Part shown: positions 1 through 6,565 of the stretch, in pieces
Position numbering within the stretch: position 1 is the stretch's first letter
Layout of the letters: each line of letters opens with the position of its first letter
Assembly (NCBI GenBank): GCA_024403585.1
Contig: JAKSRN010000073.1
Coordinates: 1-8,473, forward strand
Reading direction: 5' to 3'
DNA from: Lachnospiraceae bacterium
GTDB lineage: Bacteria > Bacillota > Clostridia > Lachnospirales > Lachnospiraceae
DNA: 8,473 bases
Made by a program: the position numbers and the translations under genes
Notes under the pieces: model-generated
Seen by the model: the letters and a program-made list of their open reading frames with translations, nothing else
Databases searched by the model: none
Told to the model about the DNA's origin: nothing

Positions 1-35
1 ATTAAAAAACGCATGGCCTCAATGCCATGCGTTTT
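1..35 (-). terminator. Rho-independent terminator closing the minus-strand cluster
   Basis: A perfect 12-bp stem (arms 6-17 and 24-35, AAAACGCATGGC with GCCATGCGTTTT) encloses a 6-nt loop at 18-23. Read on the minus strand, the stem runs into a T tract (complement of positions 9-1, TTTTTTAAT). It lies 45 bp beyond the stop codon of the LacI-family gene, so it should end transcription of the whole operon. The T-rich arm on the plus side (32-35) means it could also act weakly in the other direction. Confidence 0.9.
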
Positions 36-80
36 CTAATTTTCTAACCTTCTGAGTATAGCGAACATGCACATTCCGCC

Positions 81-1058
81 TCAGATTGTTTCTCTCTCAA
101 TAAGCTGTACCGGAAGGATACTCTTCGTTGCCACAATTCCACCCTCCGATGCTCTCTTAATGATCCGCACTGCCATCTCCGCCATCTCCGCAATCGGCTG
201 ATGGATCGTGGTAAGCGGTGGTGAAGAAAAGAGAGCATACGGAATATCATCAAAGCCAACAATCTTCATCTGCTCAGGCACCTGCACACCATACTTTCTG
301 CAAAGCTGCAGAAGCTGAATGGCGATCACATCACTGGAAGCAAACACCCCATCCGGAAGCGTCTTCCGCTGCAGGAGTTTCTCCAGAATCTCCAGATAAT
401 CCATGCTTTTAAATGCATCATCATCCACTCCGTAGAAAAGACATCTTGTATCTCTCTCTTTACATACAGTTGCAAAACCTTCATATCTGCGATCCGCAGG
501 CATGTTGGTGGTACTGATACTGCCGATGTATACCGGATTTTTACATCCTGCATCCAAAAGAGCAGTTGCAGCAAGTCTTCCACCCATCAGGTTGTCACAT
601 TCTACAGATGCGGTGCAGTTATCGATATTACGCTCAAGACAGACTACCGGTATATCCAGATTGCTGACCAGATTTGAATCCACGCTTCCACTACAGATAA
701 TGATACCTGCTACGCGGTTGCTGATACAAAGAGAAATATATTCCTCGACCTTACTGTTTATACCCTGTGTATTGCACAAAAGGATATGATATCCCATCTC
801 AACTGCAAAATGATCAATTTTACTGATCAGCTGTGCAAAGTAAGGATGACTGATATGCGGGATGATCAGGCCGATCATATTACCACTCTTTCGCTGAAGA
901 GAACGGGCAATCTCATTAGGGCGGTAATTCAGCTTCTTCATCGCCTCATCTACTTTTTTACGGGCATCCTCACTGATGTATCCTCTGTTGTTCAACACTC
1001 TTGAAACAGTGGTTACCGTTAATCCGGCTTCTTTCGCAACGTCTTTTAGGGTTGCCAT
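81..1058 (-). CDS. LacI/GalR-family transcriptional repressor, probable regulator of this fructan locus
   Basis: This 325-residue protein is full length for the LacI/GalR family. An N-terminal helix-turn-helix occupies residues 3-22 (TLKDVAKEAGLTVTTVSRVL). The YRPNEIARSL hinge helix follows at about 45-54, with the leucine that family members insert into the operator minor groove. Residues from about 60 to the end form a periplasmic-binding-protein-like effector domain with the typical VGFDD segment near 267. The start is ATG at 1058 with an AAGGAG site at 1068-1073. That site overlaps the stop codon of the upstream GH32 gene, so the two are co-transcribed and probably translationally coupled. 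It is the only full-length repressor in the window. The 20-bp palindromes with a central CpG upstream of three genes here are its likely operators (inference). The effector is probably a fructose-containing sugar or fructose derivative, which the sequence does not reveal. Confidence 0.95.
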   Translation of the reverse strand: MATLKDVAKEAGLTVTTVSRVLNNRGYISEDARKKVDEAMKKLNYRPNEIARSLQRKSGNMIGLIIPHISHPYFAQLISKIDHFAVEMGYHILLCNTQGINSKVEEYISLCISNRVAGIIICSGSVDSNLVSNLDIPVVCLERNIDNCTASVECDNLMGGRLAATALLDAGCKNPVYIGSISTTNMPADRRYEGFATVCKERDTRCLFYGVDDDAFKSMDYLEILEKLLQRKTLPDGVFASSDVIAIQLLQLCRKYGVQVPEQMKIVGFDDIPYALFSSPPLTTIHQPIAEMAEMAVRIIKRASEGGIVATKSILPVQLIERETI

Positions 1059-1071
1059 GAATAAACACTCC

Positions 1072-2616
1072 TTATCTGATTCTGTATAATTCTATATTAT
1101 CAAAATCATCATGATCCGTAAAGAAGCTGACATCTCTGCCCTTCAGTTGGAATGCACCGGCTTTTTCTCCATCATCAAAAAAGATTTCCAGAATAATATC
1201 ATCAACCAGAAACAGAATATTCTCACTGTGTTTCTTCACAAGGAACTGCTCCTCTTCTACCTGAAGAATGCCGGACTCCGGATCATAACTTACAGAAGTA
1301 TCATTGATATTCCATCGACAGATCTTCTTGCTCCGACCTTTCAGACGAACTTTAGCTGCCAATGCTTCTTCCACACGCACTCCTTTTGCATCCTTGTCAG
1401 TACCATCCTCCAGATCTGTGATCAGATTGCTGTTGGCAAACAATTCACTGACAGGATTCTGCAGGAGCACATATCCCTTATCCGTTTTTTTCACAGAGAA
1501 TTCAACCGGAATTCCATAAGCACCGGTAAAATTCCTTCCATCATTCTCCAGCCTGAGCCATGGAACAGAGATCACGCGGTCTCCCGTATTAGACCAGGTC
1601 TGTGCCGCATAAGAGCGTTTTGTTATATAAGCTTTCTGCTCTGCACCATGAGGAGTAAAGGTGTAGCCGTCAAAATCTCCGGCAAAACAGCTTCCTCCTG
1701 CTGTCCAGAAGAACCAGCATGATTCTCCCTCAGGAGTTGTCAGCTGAAAGAGATCCGGACATTCCCATGTAAAAGGAAATGTCAGCTGCTGGCACATCTC
1801 CCAGTGCTCCATATCCTGAGAACGGAAGATACCATAATCCGCGTCCTTCAGCCATAAAGTCATAACAAAAGATTTTGACTCTTCATGATAAAAGACCTTC
1901 GGATCCCTGTTCTCCATATGGATGGTTGGAATACACACTTCCTCTCTCTTCTCAAGTGTTCTTCCACCATCTGTACTCCAGGCAATAGACTGAACAAACT
2001 GTTTTCCCTCGTTCCAGTCACTGATTCCGCCTGCCGTTGTGTAATAATAGATGATTGCATCCTCAGGAAGATTCATCTTACCCTTCGTATTCAGGATCGC
2101 ACTACCTGAAAACATTACACCCTGCTCATCTGGGAAAAGCACTGCGTCCTTTTCCTGCCAGTGAATCAGGTCTCTGCTCTCTGCATGTCCCCAGGTCATG
2201 TTGTTCCAGCTTACATTCATTGGGTTGTACTGGTAATAAAGATGATATACCCCTTCTCTGAAGATCAATCCGTTCGGATCATTGATCCATCCCGTTTTTG
2301 TCGAAAAATGCACTGCCGGATGTTTTTCCATTCGATTCTGCCAGCTCTCTCCCTGAAGAATCGCCTCGAAAAATGCTGCCGGTGCCTTCTTCGCGCTCAG
2401 CACGATTGATTTTCCCATGAATTGTTTTACAGGAAACGCTGCAAGGAAGTCCCACCCATACGAACTATCCTCTGCCAAATCGACCGGAATCATAAATTCC
2501 GTAATTTTGTGTCTTTTCCCATTCTCCTCCAGAAAGATTTCCAAAAGCTGTTCCTCTTTCCCCTTGCTCACTGGGAAAAACAAATAGGAATCATAAACAG
2601 ATACTATTTTTTCCAA
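1072..2616 (-). CDS. GH32 beta-fructosidase with N-terminal extension (levanase/inulinase/fructofuranosidase type), TTG start
   Basis: A cytoplasmic glycoside hydrolase family 32 enzyme of 514 residues that should release fructose from the non-reducing end of fructans or sucrose. The three family motifs are intact: WINDPNG with nucleophile Asp113, RDP with Asp238, and WECPDLF with acid/base Glu285. Residues 1-95 lie before the catalytic five-bladed propeller and are absent from the other GH32 here; they look beta-rich and may be an accessory module. The C-terminal 150 residues match the usual GH32 beta-sandwich. There is no signal peptide. The start is TTG (2614-2616): an in-frame TAG lies three codons upstream, an AGGAGGT site is at 2627-2633, and no ATG fits nearby. 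The gene has its own putative promoter and LacI operator just upstream and is followed 13 bp later by the LacI gene. Exact substrate (sucrose, inulin or levan oligosaccharides) is not determinable by reading. Confidence 0.93.
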   Translation of the reverse strand: MEKIVSVYDSYLFFPVSKGKEEQLLEIFLEENGKRHKITEFMIPVDLAEDSSYGWDFLAAFPVKQFMGKSIVLSAKKAPAAFFEAILQGESWQNRMEKHPAVHFSTKTGWINDPNGLIFREGVYHLYYQYNPMNVSWNNMTWGHAESRDLIHWQEKDAVLFPDEQGVMFSGSAILNTKGKMNLPEDAIIYYYTTAGGISDWNEGKQFVQSIAWSTDGGRTLEKREEVCIPTIHMENRDPKVFYHEESKSFVMTLWLKDADYGIFRSQDMEHWEMCQQLTFPFTWECPDLFQLTTPEGESCWFFWTAGGSCFAGDFDGYTFTPHGAEQKAYITKRSYAAQTWSNTGDRVISVPWLRLENDGRNFTGAYGIPVEFSVKKTDKGYVLLQNPVSELFANSNLITDLEDGTDKDAKGVRVEEALAAKVRLKGRSKKICRWNINDTSVSYDPESGILQVEEEQFLVKKHSENILFLVDDIILEIFFDDGEKAGAFQLKGRDVSFFTDHDDFDNIELYRIR

Positions 2617-2626
2617 TGGTTCCTAT

Positions 2627-2633
2627 ACCTCCT
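2627..2633 (-). promoter_or_regulatory. Ribosome binding site that supports the TTG start of the second GH32 gene
   Basis: On the minus strand this reads AGGAGGT and lies 10 nt upstream of the TTG at 2616. That spacing is slightly long but workable. The upstream in-frame TAG rules out an earlier start, so this site together with TTG defines the N terminus. Confidence 0.75.
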
Positions 2634-2647
2634 GTATTGTGTTACTC

Positions 2648-2667
2648 TATGTCATTCGCATAACATA
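2648..2667. promoter_or_regulatory. Putative LacI-family operator upstream of the second GH32 gene
   Basis: TATGTCATTCGCATAACATA is 20 bp long with 8 of 10 symmetric pairs and a central CpG, the usual geometry of LacI/GalR operators. It matches the operator at the transport promoter (7941-7960) at 17 of 20 positions. It lies 3 bp downstream of a minus-strand TATACT -10 box, so it should cover the transcription start, a classic repressor position. The partner protein is presumed to be the LacI-family product encoded two genes downstream. Confidence 0.75.
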
Positions 2668-2670
2668 CGC

Positions 2671-2699
2671 AGTATACACTATTTTTTTCTATAGATAAA
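2671..2699 (-). promoter_or_regulatory. Possible promoter for the second GH32 gene and the LacI gene
   Basis: On the minus strand a good -10 box TATACT (2671-2676) is preceded at 17 bp by a poor -35 TTTATC (2694-2699). The intervening spacer is A-rich. The adjoining operator just downstream makes a real start here more likely. It would allow the GH32 and repressor genes to be expressed apart from the transport operon. Confidence 0.5.
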
Positions 2700-2728
2700 G
2701 GGATGCTACAAAAAAAGTAACATCCCTT
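2698..2728 (-). terminator. Stem-loop after the first GH32 gene (weak terminator or transcript-stabilising hairpin)
   Basis: Arms 2698-2709 and 2717-2728 flank a 7-nt loop. In minus-strand RNA all 12 positions pair, one as a G-U wobble; in plus-strand RNA that position is an A-C mismatch, so the hairpin fits the minus transcript. It begins 5 nt after the GH32 stop codon. The loop, not the 3' flank, carries the seven U residues, and what follows is only UAUCUAU, so termination is probably partial. A promoter and operator follow directly. Confidence 0.55.
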
Positions 2729-2733
2729 AGAAT

Positions 2734-4227
2734 TCAAATTACAATTTCGTAAAGATCTGCATGAATTTTTGCAGTTCCTTCTGTTGCAAAAGAGATTCTG
2801 TCCTTTTTCAGATCATTAAAGATCATAAATGATGCCGTTTGTTCGCCATCATTTACAAAACTCTCTATGTTATTGAAGTCAATCAGGATTCGGAATCTGA
2901 TTTTTCCTTCATAATTCCCTACTTTGAAAGCCCTGGATTTTTCTACACTTTCAGGAAGATTTTCATCTTCGCGGTCAAAGAACACCGTATTCTCTGCAGG
3001 TTCATAACGGAAAACAATACCGGAAGCAAGATCACCGGCGATCTTTACGCAAAAACTCTTATAGGCATCCTGATCGACAGCATTTTCCACCGTTACCTCC
3101 AGATCTGCATATCGACCACTGAAATCTTTCGGAAACACTTCACAATCTGAGATTGTTCCGTCCCACGACACATGATTTCTGCGATAGTTTTCAATCTCGC
3201 GTACCGGTCTCTGGATCAGTTTCCCATTCTCCATCGATAATTCACGAGGAAGGGACATCGTTCCGTTGAGCTTTACGTCTTTTCTAAGAGAATCTACGAA
3301 TCTCCAGTCCTGCATCCATGCGACACAGATTCTTCTTCCATCAGTGGATTCCAGTGTCTGTGCAGCATAATAATCCATGCCATGATCCAGAGTGATCACA
3401 TCTTCTCTCAGGAAACGGTGCTTGTCCTTATCATATTTTCCAAGCAGAAGCATACAGACGAAACCTTCATGAAAATCCAGACCCTTATTCTGCATCTCCT
3501 GAGGACTGACAAGGATCACATCCTGATCGCCCAGGGTAAAGAGGTCCGGACATTCCCAGATTGCACCGTATTCATTCCTGCAGGAATCAACAGAGCCAAC
3601 ATAGTCCCACTGATGCAGGTCCTTACTTCTGTACAGAAGCAGATCACCACTCTTATCCGCAGCTCTGGTGCAGGCAAGTATATAGAAATACTCTCCCTCC
3701 TTCCAGATCTTTGGATCTCTGAAATCCATGGGATTATGATCTGTGGGCAGATCCTTCTCCGAAAGAATAGGATTTCCTTCATATTTTTCGTAATTCAGTC
3801 CGTCACCGATCGCAAGACAGATACTCTGTCTGCTGTTCTCATCCGTGTGCGGCTTTTCGAGATGAGTAAATCCTGTATAGAGAAGTAACTGTCGTCCGTC
3901 ATCCAGTTCCATAGTCGTACCGGAAAAACAACCATCCACGTCTGCTTCTGTATCAGGTGCAATAGCAGCCGGGAGTCGCTCCCACTGTACGAAATCTCTT
4001 GTTTTTGCATGTCCCCAGAACATCAGGCCAACTGCAGCCTTGTAAGGATGATATTGGTAATACAGATGGTATTCTCCCTTGTAAACACCAAATCCATTAG
4101 GATCATTCATCCAGCCAATGTTGGGGGACAGGTGAAATCTTGGCCTTACAGAATCCAGATCAATATCTTTTTCCACATATGGTAATTCATATCCACGTGC
4201 TTTCTCAAGAAGCTTTGAAATGGTCAT
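2734..4227 (-). CDS. GH32 beta-fructofuranosidase (sucrose/fructo-oligosaccharide hydrolase), cytoplasmic
   Basis: A 497-residue family 32 glycoside hydrolase that should split terminal fructose from sucrose or short fructo-oligosaccharides inside the cell. In this numbering the nucleophile is Asp42 in WMNDPNG, the transition-state Asp171 is in FRDPK, and the acid/base Glu225 is in WECPDLF. The catalytic propeller begins soon after residue 28 and the C-terminal beta-sandwich takes up about the last 150 residues. No signal peptide is present. The frame is open to an ATG at 4269, but that start has no ribosome binding site; the ATG at 4227 has AAAAGGAG 9 nt upstream and is preferred. The gene overlaps the end of the AraC-type gene by 23 bp, pointing to translational coupling. 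Architecture is close to the SacA/ScrB sucrase group, differing from the neighbouring GH32 in lacking the N-terminal extension. Confidence 0.94.
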   Translation of the reverse strand: MTISKLLEKARGYELPYVEKDIDLDSVRPRFHLSPNIGWMNDPNGFGVYKGEYHLYYQYHPYKAAVGLMFWGHAKTRDFVQWERLPAAIAPDTEADVDGCFSGTTMELDDGRQLLLYTGFTHLEKPHTDENSRQSICLAIGDGLNYEKYEGNPILSEKDLPTDHNPMDFRDPKIWKEGEYFYILACTRAADKSGDLLLYRSKDLHQWDYVGSVDSCRNEYGAIWECPDLFTLGDQDVILVSPQEMQNKGLDFHEGFVCMLLLGKYDKDKHRFLREDVITLDHGMDYYAAQTLESTDGRRICVAWMQDWRFVDSLRKDVKLNGTMSLPRELSMENGKLIQRPVREIENYRRNHVSWDGTISDCEVFPKDFSGRYADLEVTVENAVDQDAYKSFCVKIAGDLASGIVFRYEPAENTVFFDREDENLPESVEKSRAFKVGNYEGKIRFRILIDFNNIESFVNDGEQTASFMIFNDLKKDRISFATEGTAKIHADLYEIVI

Positions 4228-4717
4228 CTGGCTCAACTCCTTTTCGATATTCTTTTGGTCCAATTCCATAATTGTTCTTGAACACTTTTGAAAAATGAAG
4301 AGGATCTTTATATCCTGTTTCTTTTGCCACTTCCCGGATCATCCAATTTGTATGCATCAGATAATACACGGCAAGCTCCATACGTTTTTTTGTAATATAG
4401 CTCATAGGTGAAAGACCTGTCTTATCAGTGAAGATCTTTGTCAGATAGCTGCGGTTGATTCCGATGTGCTTTGCCAGGGAATCCACTGTAACAGTTTTAA
4501 GATTAGCATGAATATAATCCTTTGCTATCTCCACGTAATCTCTGGAATAGCAACTGTTATCCAGCATATGTTGATCGTTAAGAAGTGCTTTCAGCATTGG
4601 AAGTTCTTCTTTAATCTGATCCATCACTGATTCTTTCCCCAGGAGAAATTTCAGAGCGGTACAGTAACCACATTCTGTGCATGCACTTTTTTCCTTATAA
4701 GTACTTCCGTAAGACAT
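4205..4717 (-). CDS. Short AraC-family DNA-binding protein without sensor domain, with CxxCxxC motif
   Basis: This 170-residue protein consists mostly of an AraC/XylS double helix-turn-helix domain, about residues 58-160. The first HTH is near 78-96 (VDSLAKHIGINRSYLTKIF) and the second near 127-147 (IREVAKETGYKDPLHFSKVFK), ending in the family signature GIGPKEYRK. Typical sugar-sensing AraC proteins are about 280-300 residues with an N-terminal cupin; here that domain is missing and the permease stop lies only 66 bp upstream, leaving no room for it. Instead the N terminus carries Cys13, Cys16 and Cys19 (CTECGYC), which could bind a metal or sense redox state (inference). The start at 4717 is chosen for its GGAGGTG site; an earlier ATG at 4765 sits in a hairpin loop with a poor site. 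It overlaps the next GH32 gene by 23 bp. It could be a decayed remnant of a full regulator or a functional small activator. Confidence 0.85.
   Translation of the reverse strand: MSYGSTYKEKSACTECGYCTALKFLLGKESVMDQIKEELPMLKALLNDQHMLDNSCYSRDYVEIAKDYIHANLKTVTVDSLAKHIGINRSYLTKIFTDKTGLSPMSYITKKRMELAVYYLMHTNWMIREVAKETGYKDPLHFSKVFKNNYGIGPKEYRKGVEPDDHFKAS
4237..4244 (-). promoter_or_regulatory. Ribosome binding site deciding the start of the first GH32 gene
   Basis: Minus-strand AAAAGGAG, 9 nt before the ATG at 4227. It lies inside the coding sequence of the upstream AraC-type gene. The alternative ATG at 4269, 14 codons earlier, is preceded only by GTTCAAGAACAAT, with no purine-rich site. Confidence 0.8.
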
Positions 4718-4722
4718 TCTTT

Positions 4723-4729
4723 CACCTCC
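4723..4729 (-). promoter_or_regulatory. Ribosome binding site deciding the start of the short AraC gene
   Basis: Minus-strand GGAGGTG with a 5-nt spacer to the ATG at 4717. The upstream in-frame ATG at 4765 lacks a comparable site and lies inside a predicted stem-loop. Confidence 0.8.
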
Positions 4730-4748
4730 GTATGAGCTATTGTAATAG

Positions 4749-4796
4749 TAAGCGGATATTCGCATTCCGCTTAATTCTGTTTGTTATTTAACAGAA
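4749..4796 (-). other. Two tandem stem-loops at the permease/AraC junction
   Basis: The first hairpin has arms TTCTGTT (4775-4781) and AACAGAA (4790-4796) with an 8-nt loop containing the permease stop codon. The second has a perfect 8-bp stem, TAAGCGGA (4749-4756) with TCCGCTTA (4766-4773), and a 9-nt loop. No U tract follows on the minus strand, so neither looks like a simple terminator. They may protect the upstream transport mRNA from exonucleases or lower expression of the regulator. Confidence 0.5.
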
Positions 4797-5638
4797 CCTG
4801 CTGTAACTCCCTCTACAATGTAACGCTGCAGGAAGAGGTACAGGATCAGAATTGGCAGCATCGCCAACAGAAGAGCAGCCATGATCAGACCGATGTCTGT
4901 GGAGAATGTACCATAGAAAATCTGTGTAGCGATTGGAAGTGTGTACAGCTCCTTTTTACCAAGAATCAGACTCGGCAGGAGGTAGTCATTCCAGAATGCC
5001 ATTGCATCGATGATCGCTACAGTAGCAATCGTTGGTTTCAGCAGTGGGAATACAACCTTCCAGAAAGTCTGCCATCTGGAACATCCATCGATTGTTGCCG
5101 CCTCCTCAAGGGCGATCGGAACGTTGGTATGGATTGCTCCATGGAACATAAAGGTTGCCATTGACATAGAGAAACCAATGTGCATGAAGATCAGTGTTGC
5201 TCTGTGGTTCAGAAGACCGAAGATTCCACCATAGAATGATACCAGAGGGATCATTAATACCTGGAAAGGAATAACCATGGAAGCGATCATAAGACCGAAC
5301 AGAGCTCCACAAGCTTTCCATTTGTTACGCACGATAACAAATGCAGTCATAGACGCAAACAGAATAGTCAGAACAGTAGAGATCACTGTGATAAACAGAG
5401 AGTTACCGAAAGATCTGACAAAGTTCATCTTCTTCATGGCCTCAGGGAAGTTCTTCATTGTGAAGCCATGCGCACCGATCAGATTCAGTGGGTTGGATGT
5501 GATATCTGCTTTTGTCTTAAATACGTTGATAATAACCAGAATAAACGGGAAGATGAATGCCAGGAATACTACAATAAGAACAGCAATCATCAGTCCATGA
5601 GCAATTTTTTTCTGGACAGCTGCTTTTTGATTATCCAT
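4784..5638 (-). CDS. Sugar ABC transporter permease, MalG/LacG-type inner-membrane subunit
   Basis: A 284-residue integral membrane subunit of a carbohydrate ABC importer (CUT1 type). About six hydrophobic segments are visible, near residues 14-38, 79-103, 110-132, 146-166, 200-216 and 248-270. The cytoplasmic EAA loop that docks on the ATPase is at about 178-200 (LEEAATIDGCSRWQTFWKVV). The C terminus QRYIVEGVTAGSVK is characteristic of this family. It begins at 5638 with a one-base TAATG overlap with the stop of the preceding permease and a GGAGG site inside that gene, so the two permease subunits should be translated in step. The substrate is inferred to be a fructo-oligosaccharide or sucrose because GH32 enzymes follow in the same operon. 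Confidence 0.95.
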   Translation of the reverse strand: MDNQKAAVQKKIAHGLMIAVLIVVFLAFIFPFILVIINVFKTKADITSNPLNLIGAHGFTMKNFPEAMKKMNFVRSFGNSLFITVISTVLTILFASMTAFVIVRNKWKACGALFGLMIASMVIPFQVLMIPLVSFYGGIFGLLNHRATLIFMHIGFSMSMATFMFHGAIHTNVPIALEEAATIDGCSRWQTFWKVVFPLLKPTIATVAIIDAMAFWNDYLLPSLILGKKELYTLPIATQIFYGTFSTDIGLIMAALLLAMLPILILYLFLQRYIVEGVTAGSVK

Positions 5639-6519
5639 TATGCACCTACCTCCGCTTTCTTACCAACATATACCTGCGCAATACCGATTACTGCACAGAC
5701 AATGAACAGAATAAATGCCTCTGCCTGTCCAGGACCGAAGTTCTTGTAGGTAAATGCCTGGTTGTACACATGCATCGCTGCCATTACAGATGAGTTGAAA
5801 GGCTCACCATTAGTCAGTGATAAGTTTACATCGTAAACCATGAAGCAACGTGTAATGGAAAGGAACAGACACTGTACAAAGGATGAAGCCATCAGCGGGA
5901 TGGATACATGAATTACAGACTGTAAGTTTGTACATCCATCGATAAATGCTGCCTCAATTACATCCTCTGATACACTCATAAATCCGGCAACGTAGATCAG
6001 CATCATGTATCCGGCATACTGCCATACAGATACGATGATCATACAGATCATTGCTCCGGTTGGTGTGGACAGCCAGGAAACAGAAAGTGTTCCGCTTCCG
6101 ATTGCTGTACCAAGTGCTACAAAAGCACGGTTAAATACAAACTTCCATACATAACCTAATACGATACCACCGATCAGGTTTGGTACGAAGAAACCTGCAC
6201 GGAAGAAGTTCTGGCCTTTCAGTCCTCTTGTTACAAGGAAAGCAAGAACAAATGCAACAATGTTAACCAGAATAACTGCGATTGCTGCGTAGATAAATGT
6301 TCTTCCCAGTGCATGCCAGTAATCTACATCACTGAAAGCTGTTGCATAGTTGGAGAAACCTACGAAAGGTTTTGTTTTGGAAACACCATCCCAGCTTGTA
6401 AATGTGAGATATAAACCGTAAATAAACGGTACGATTACAACAAGTCCGAACAGTACGGTAGCAACTCCGGCAAACATTGTGTACTGTTTAAACTTGTAAG
6501 AGTTTGAATTCGTATTCAT
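5638..6519 (-). CDS. Sugar ABC transporter permease, MalF/UgpA-type inner-membrane subunit
   Basis: A 293-residue permease that pairs with the downstream MalG-type subunit to form the transmembrane channel. Hydrophobic segments lie near residues 14-40, 74-97, 106-128, 155-180, 206-225 and 264-286. The EAA loop is at about 189-209 (IEAAFIDGCTNLQSVIHVSIPL). The start ATG at 6519 is preceded by AGGGGGAT, part of an unpaired bulge beside a hairpin in the intergenic region. It follows the binding-protein gene by 46 bp and ends in a one-base overlap with the next permease. Its length and lack of a large periplasmic loop fit Gram-positive CUT1 permeases. The ABC ATPase that would energise the pair is not in the window. 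Confidence 0.95.
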   Translation of the reverse strand: MNTNSNSYKFKQYTMFAGVATVLFGLVVIVPFIYGLYLTFTSWDGVSKTKPFVGFSNYATAFSDVDYWHALGRTFIYAAIAVILVNIVAFVLAFLVTRGLKGQNFFRAGFFVPNLIGGIVLGYVWKFVFNRAFVALGTAIGSGTLSVSWLSTPTGAMICMIIVSVWQYAGYMMLIYVAGFMSVSEDVIEAAFIDGCTNLQSVIHVSIPLMASSFVQCLFLSITRCFMVYDVNLSLTNGEPFNSSVMAAMHVYNQAFTYKNFGPGQAEAFILFIVCAVIGIAQVYVGKKAEVGA

Positions 6520-6520
6520 G

Positions 6521-6559
6521 AATAAGATCCCCCTTTCAGAGAGTATCTCTGAACTTATT
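6521..6559 (-). promoter_or_regulatory. Intergenic stem-loop between binding-protein and permease genes, with the RBS in its bulge
   Basis: A perfect 8-bp inverted repeat, TTCAGAGA (6535-6542) and TCTCTGAA (6546-6553), has a 3-nt loop. An outer 6-bp pairing, AATAAG (6521-6526) with CTTATT (6554-6559), closes the structure, leaving an 8-nt bulge (6527-6534) that holds the AGGGGGAT ribosome binding site of the permease. It starts 6 nt after the binding-protein stop codon. In other sugar ABC operons such hairpins keep binding-protein mRNA more abundant than permease mRNA; the same role is inferred here. Confidence 0.6.
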
Positions 6560-6565
6560 ACCGAA

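Noticed and set aside
1111..1722. 203-codon plus-strand frame opposite the second GH32 gene
   Set aside because: It is antisense to a gene with intact catalytic motifs, has no start signals and has a composition typical of shadow translation.
4228..4269. Longer start of the first GH32 gene at ATG 4269
   Set aside because: No ribosome binding site precedes it, it would deepen the overlap with the AraC-type gene to 65 bp, and the ATG at 4227 has a strong AAAAGGAG at good spacing.
4718..4765. Longer start of the AraC-type gene at ATG 4765
   Set aside because: It lies in the loop of a predicted hairpin with a weak upstream site, while ATG 4717 has GGAGGTG close by.
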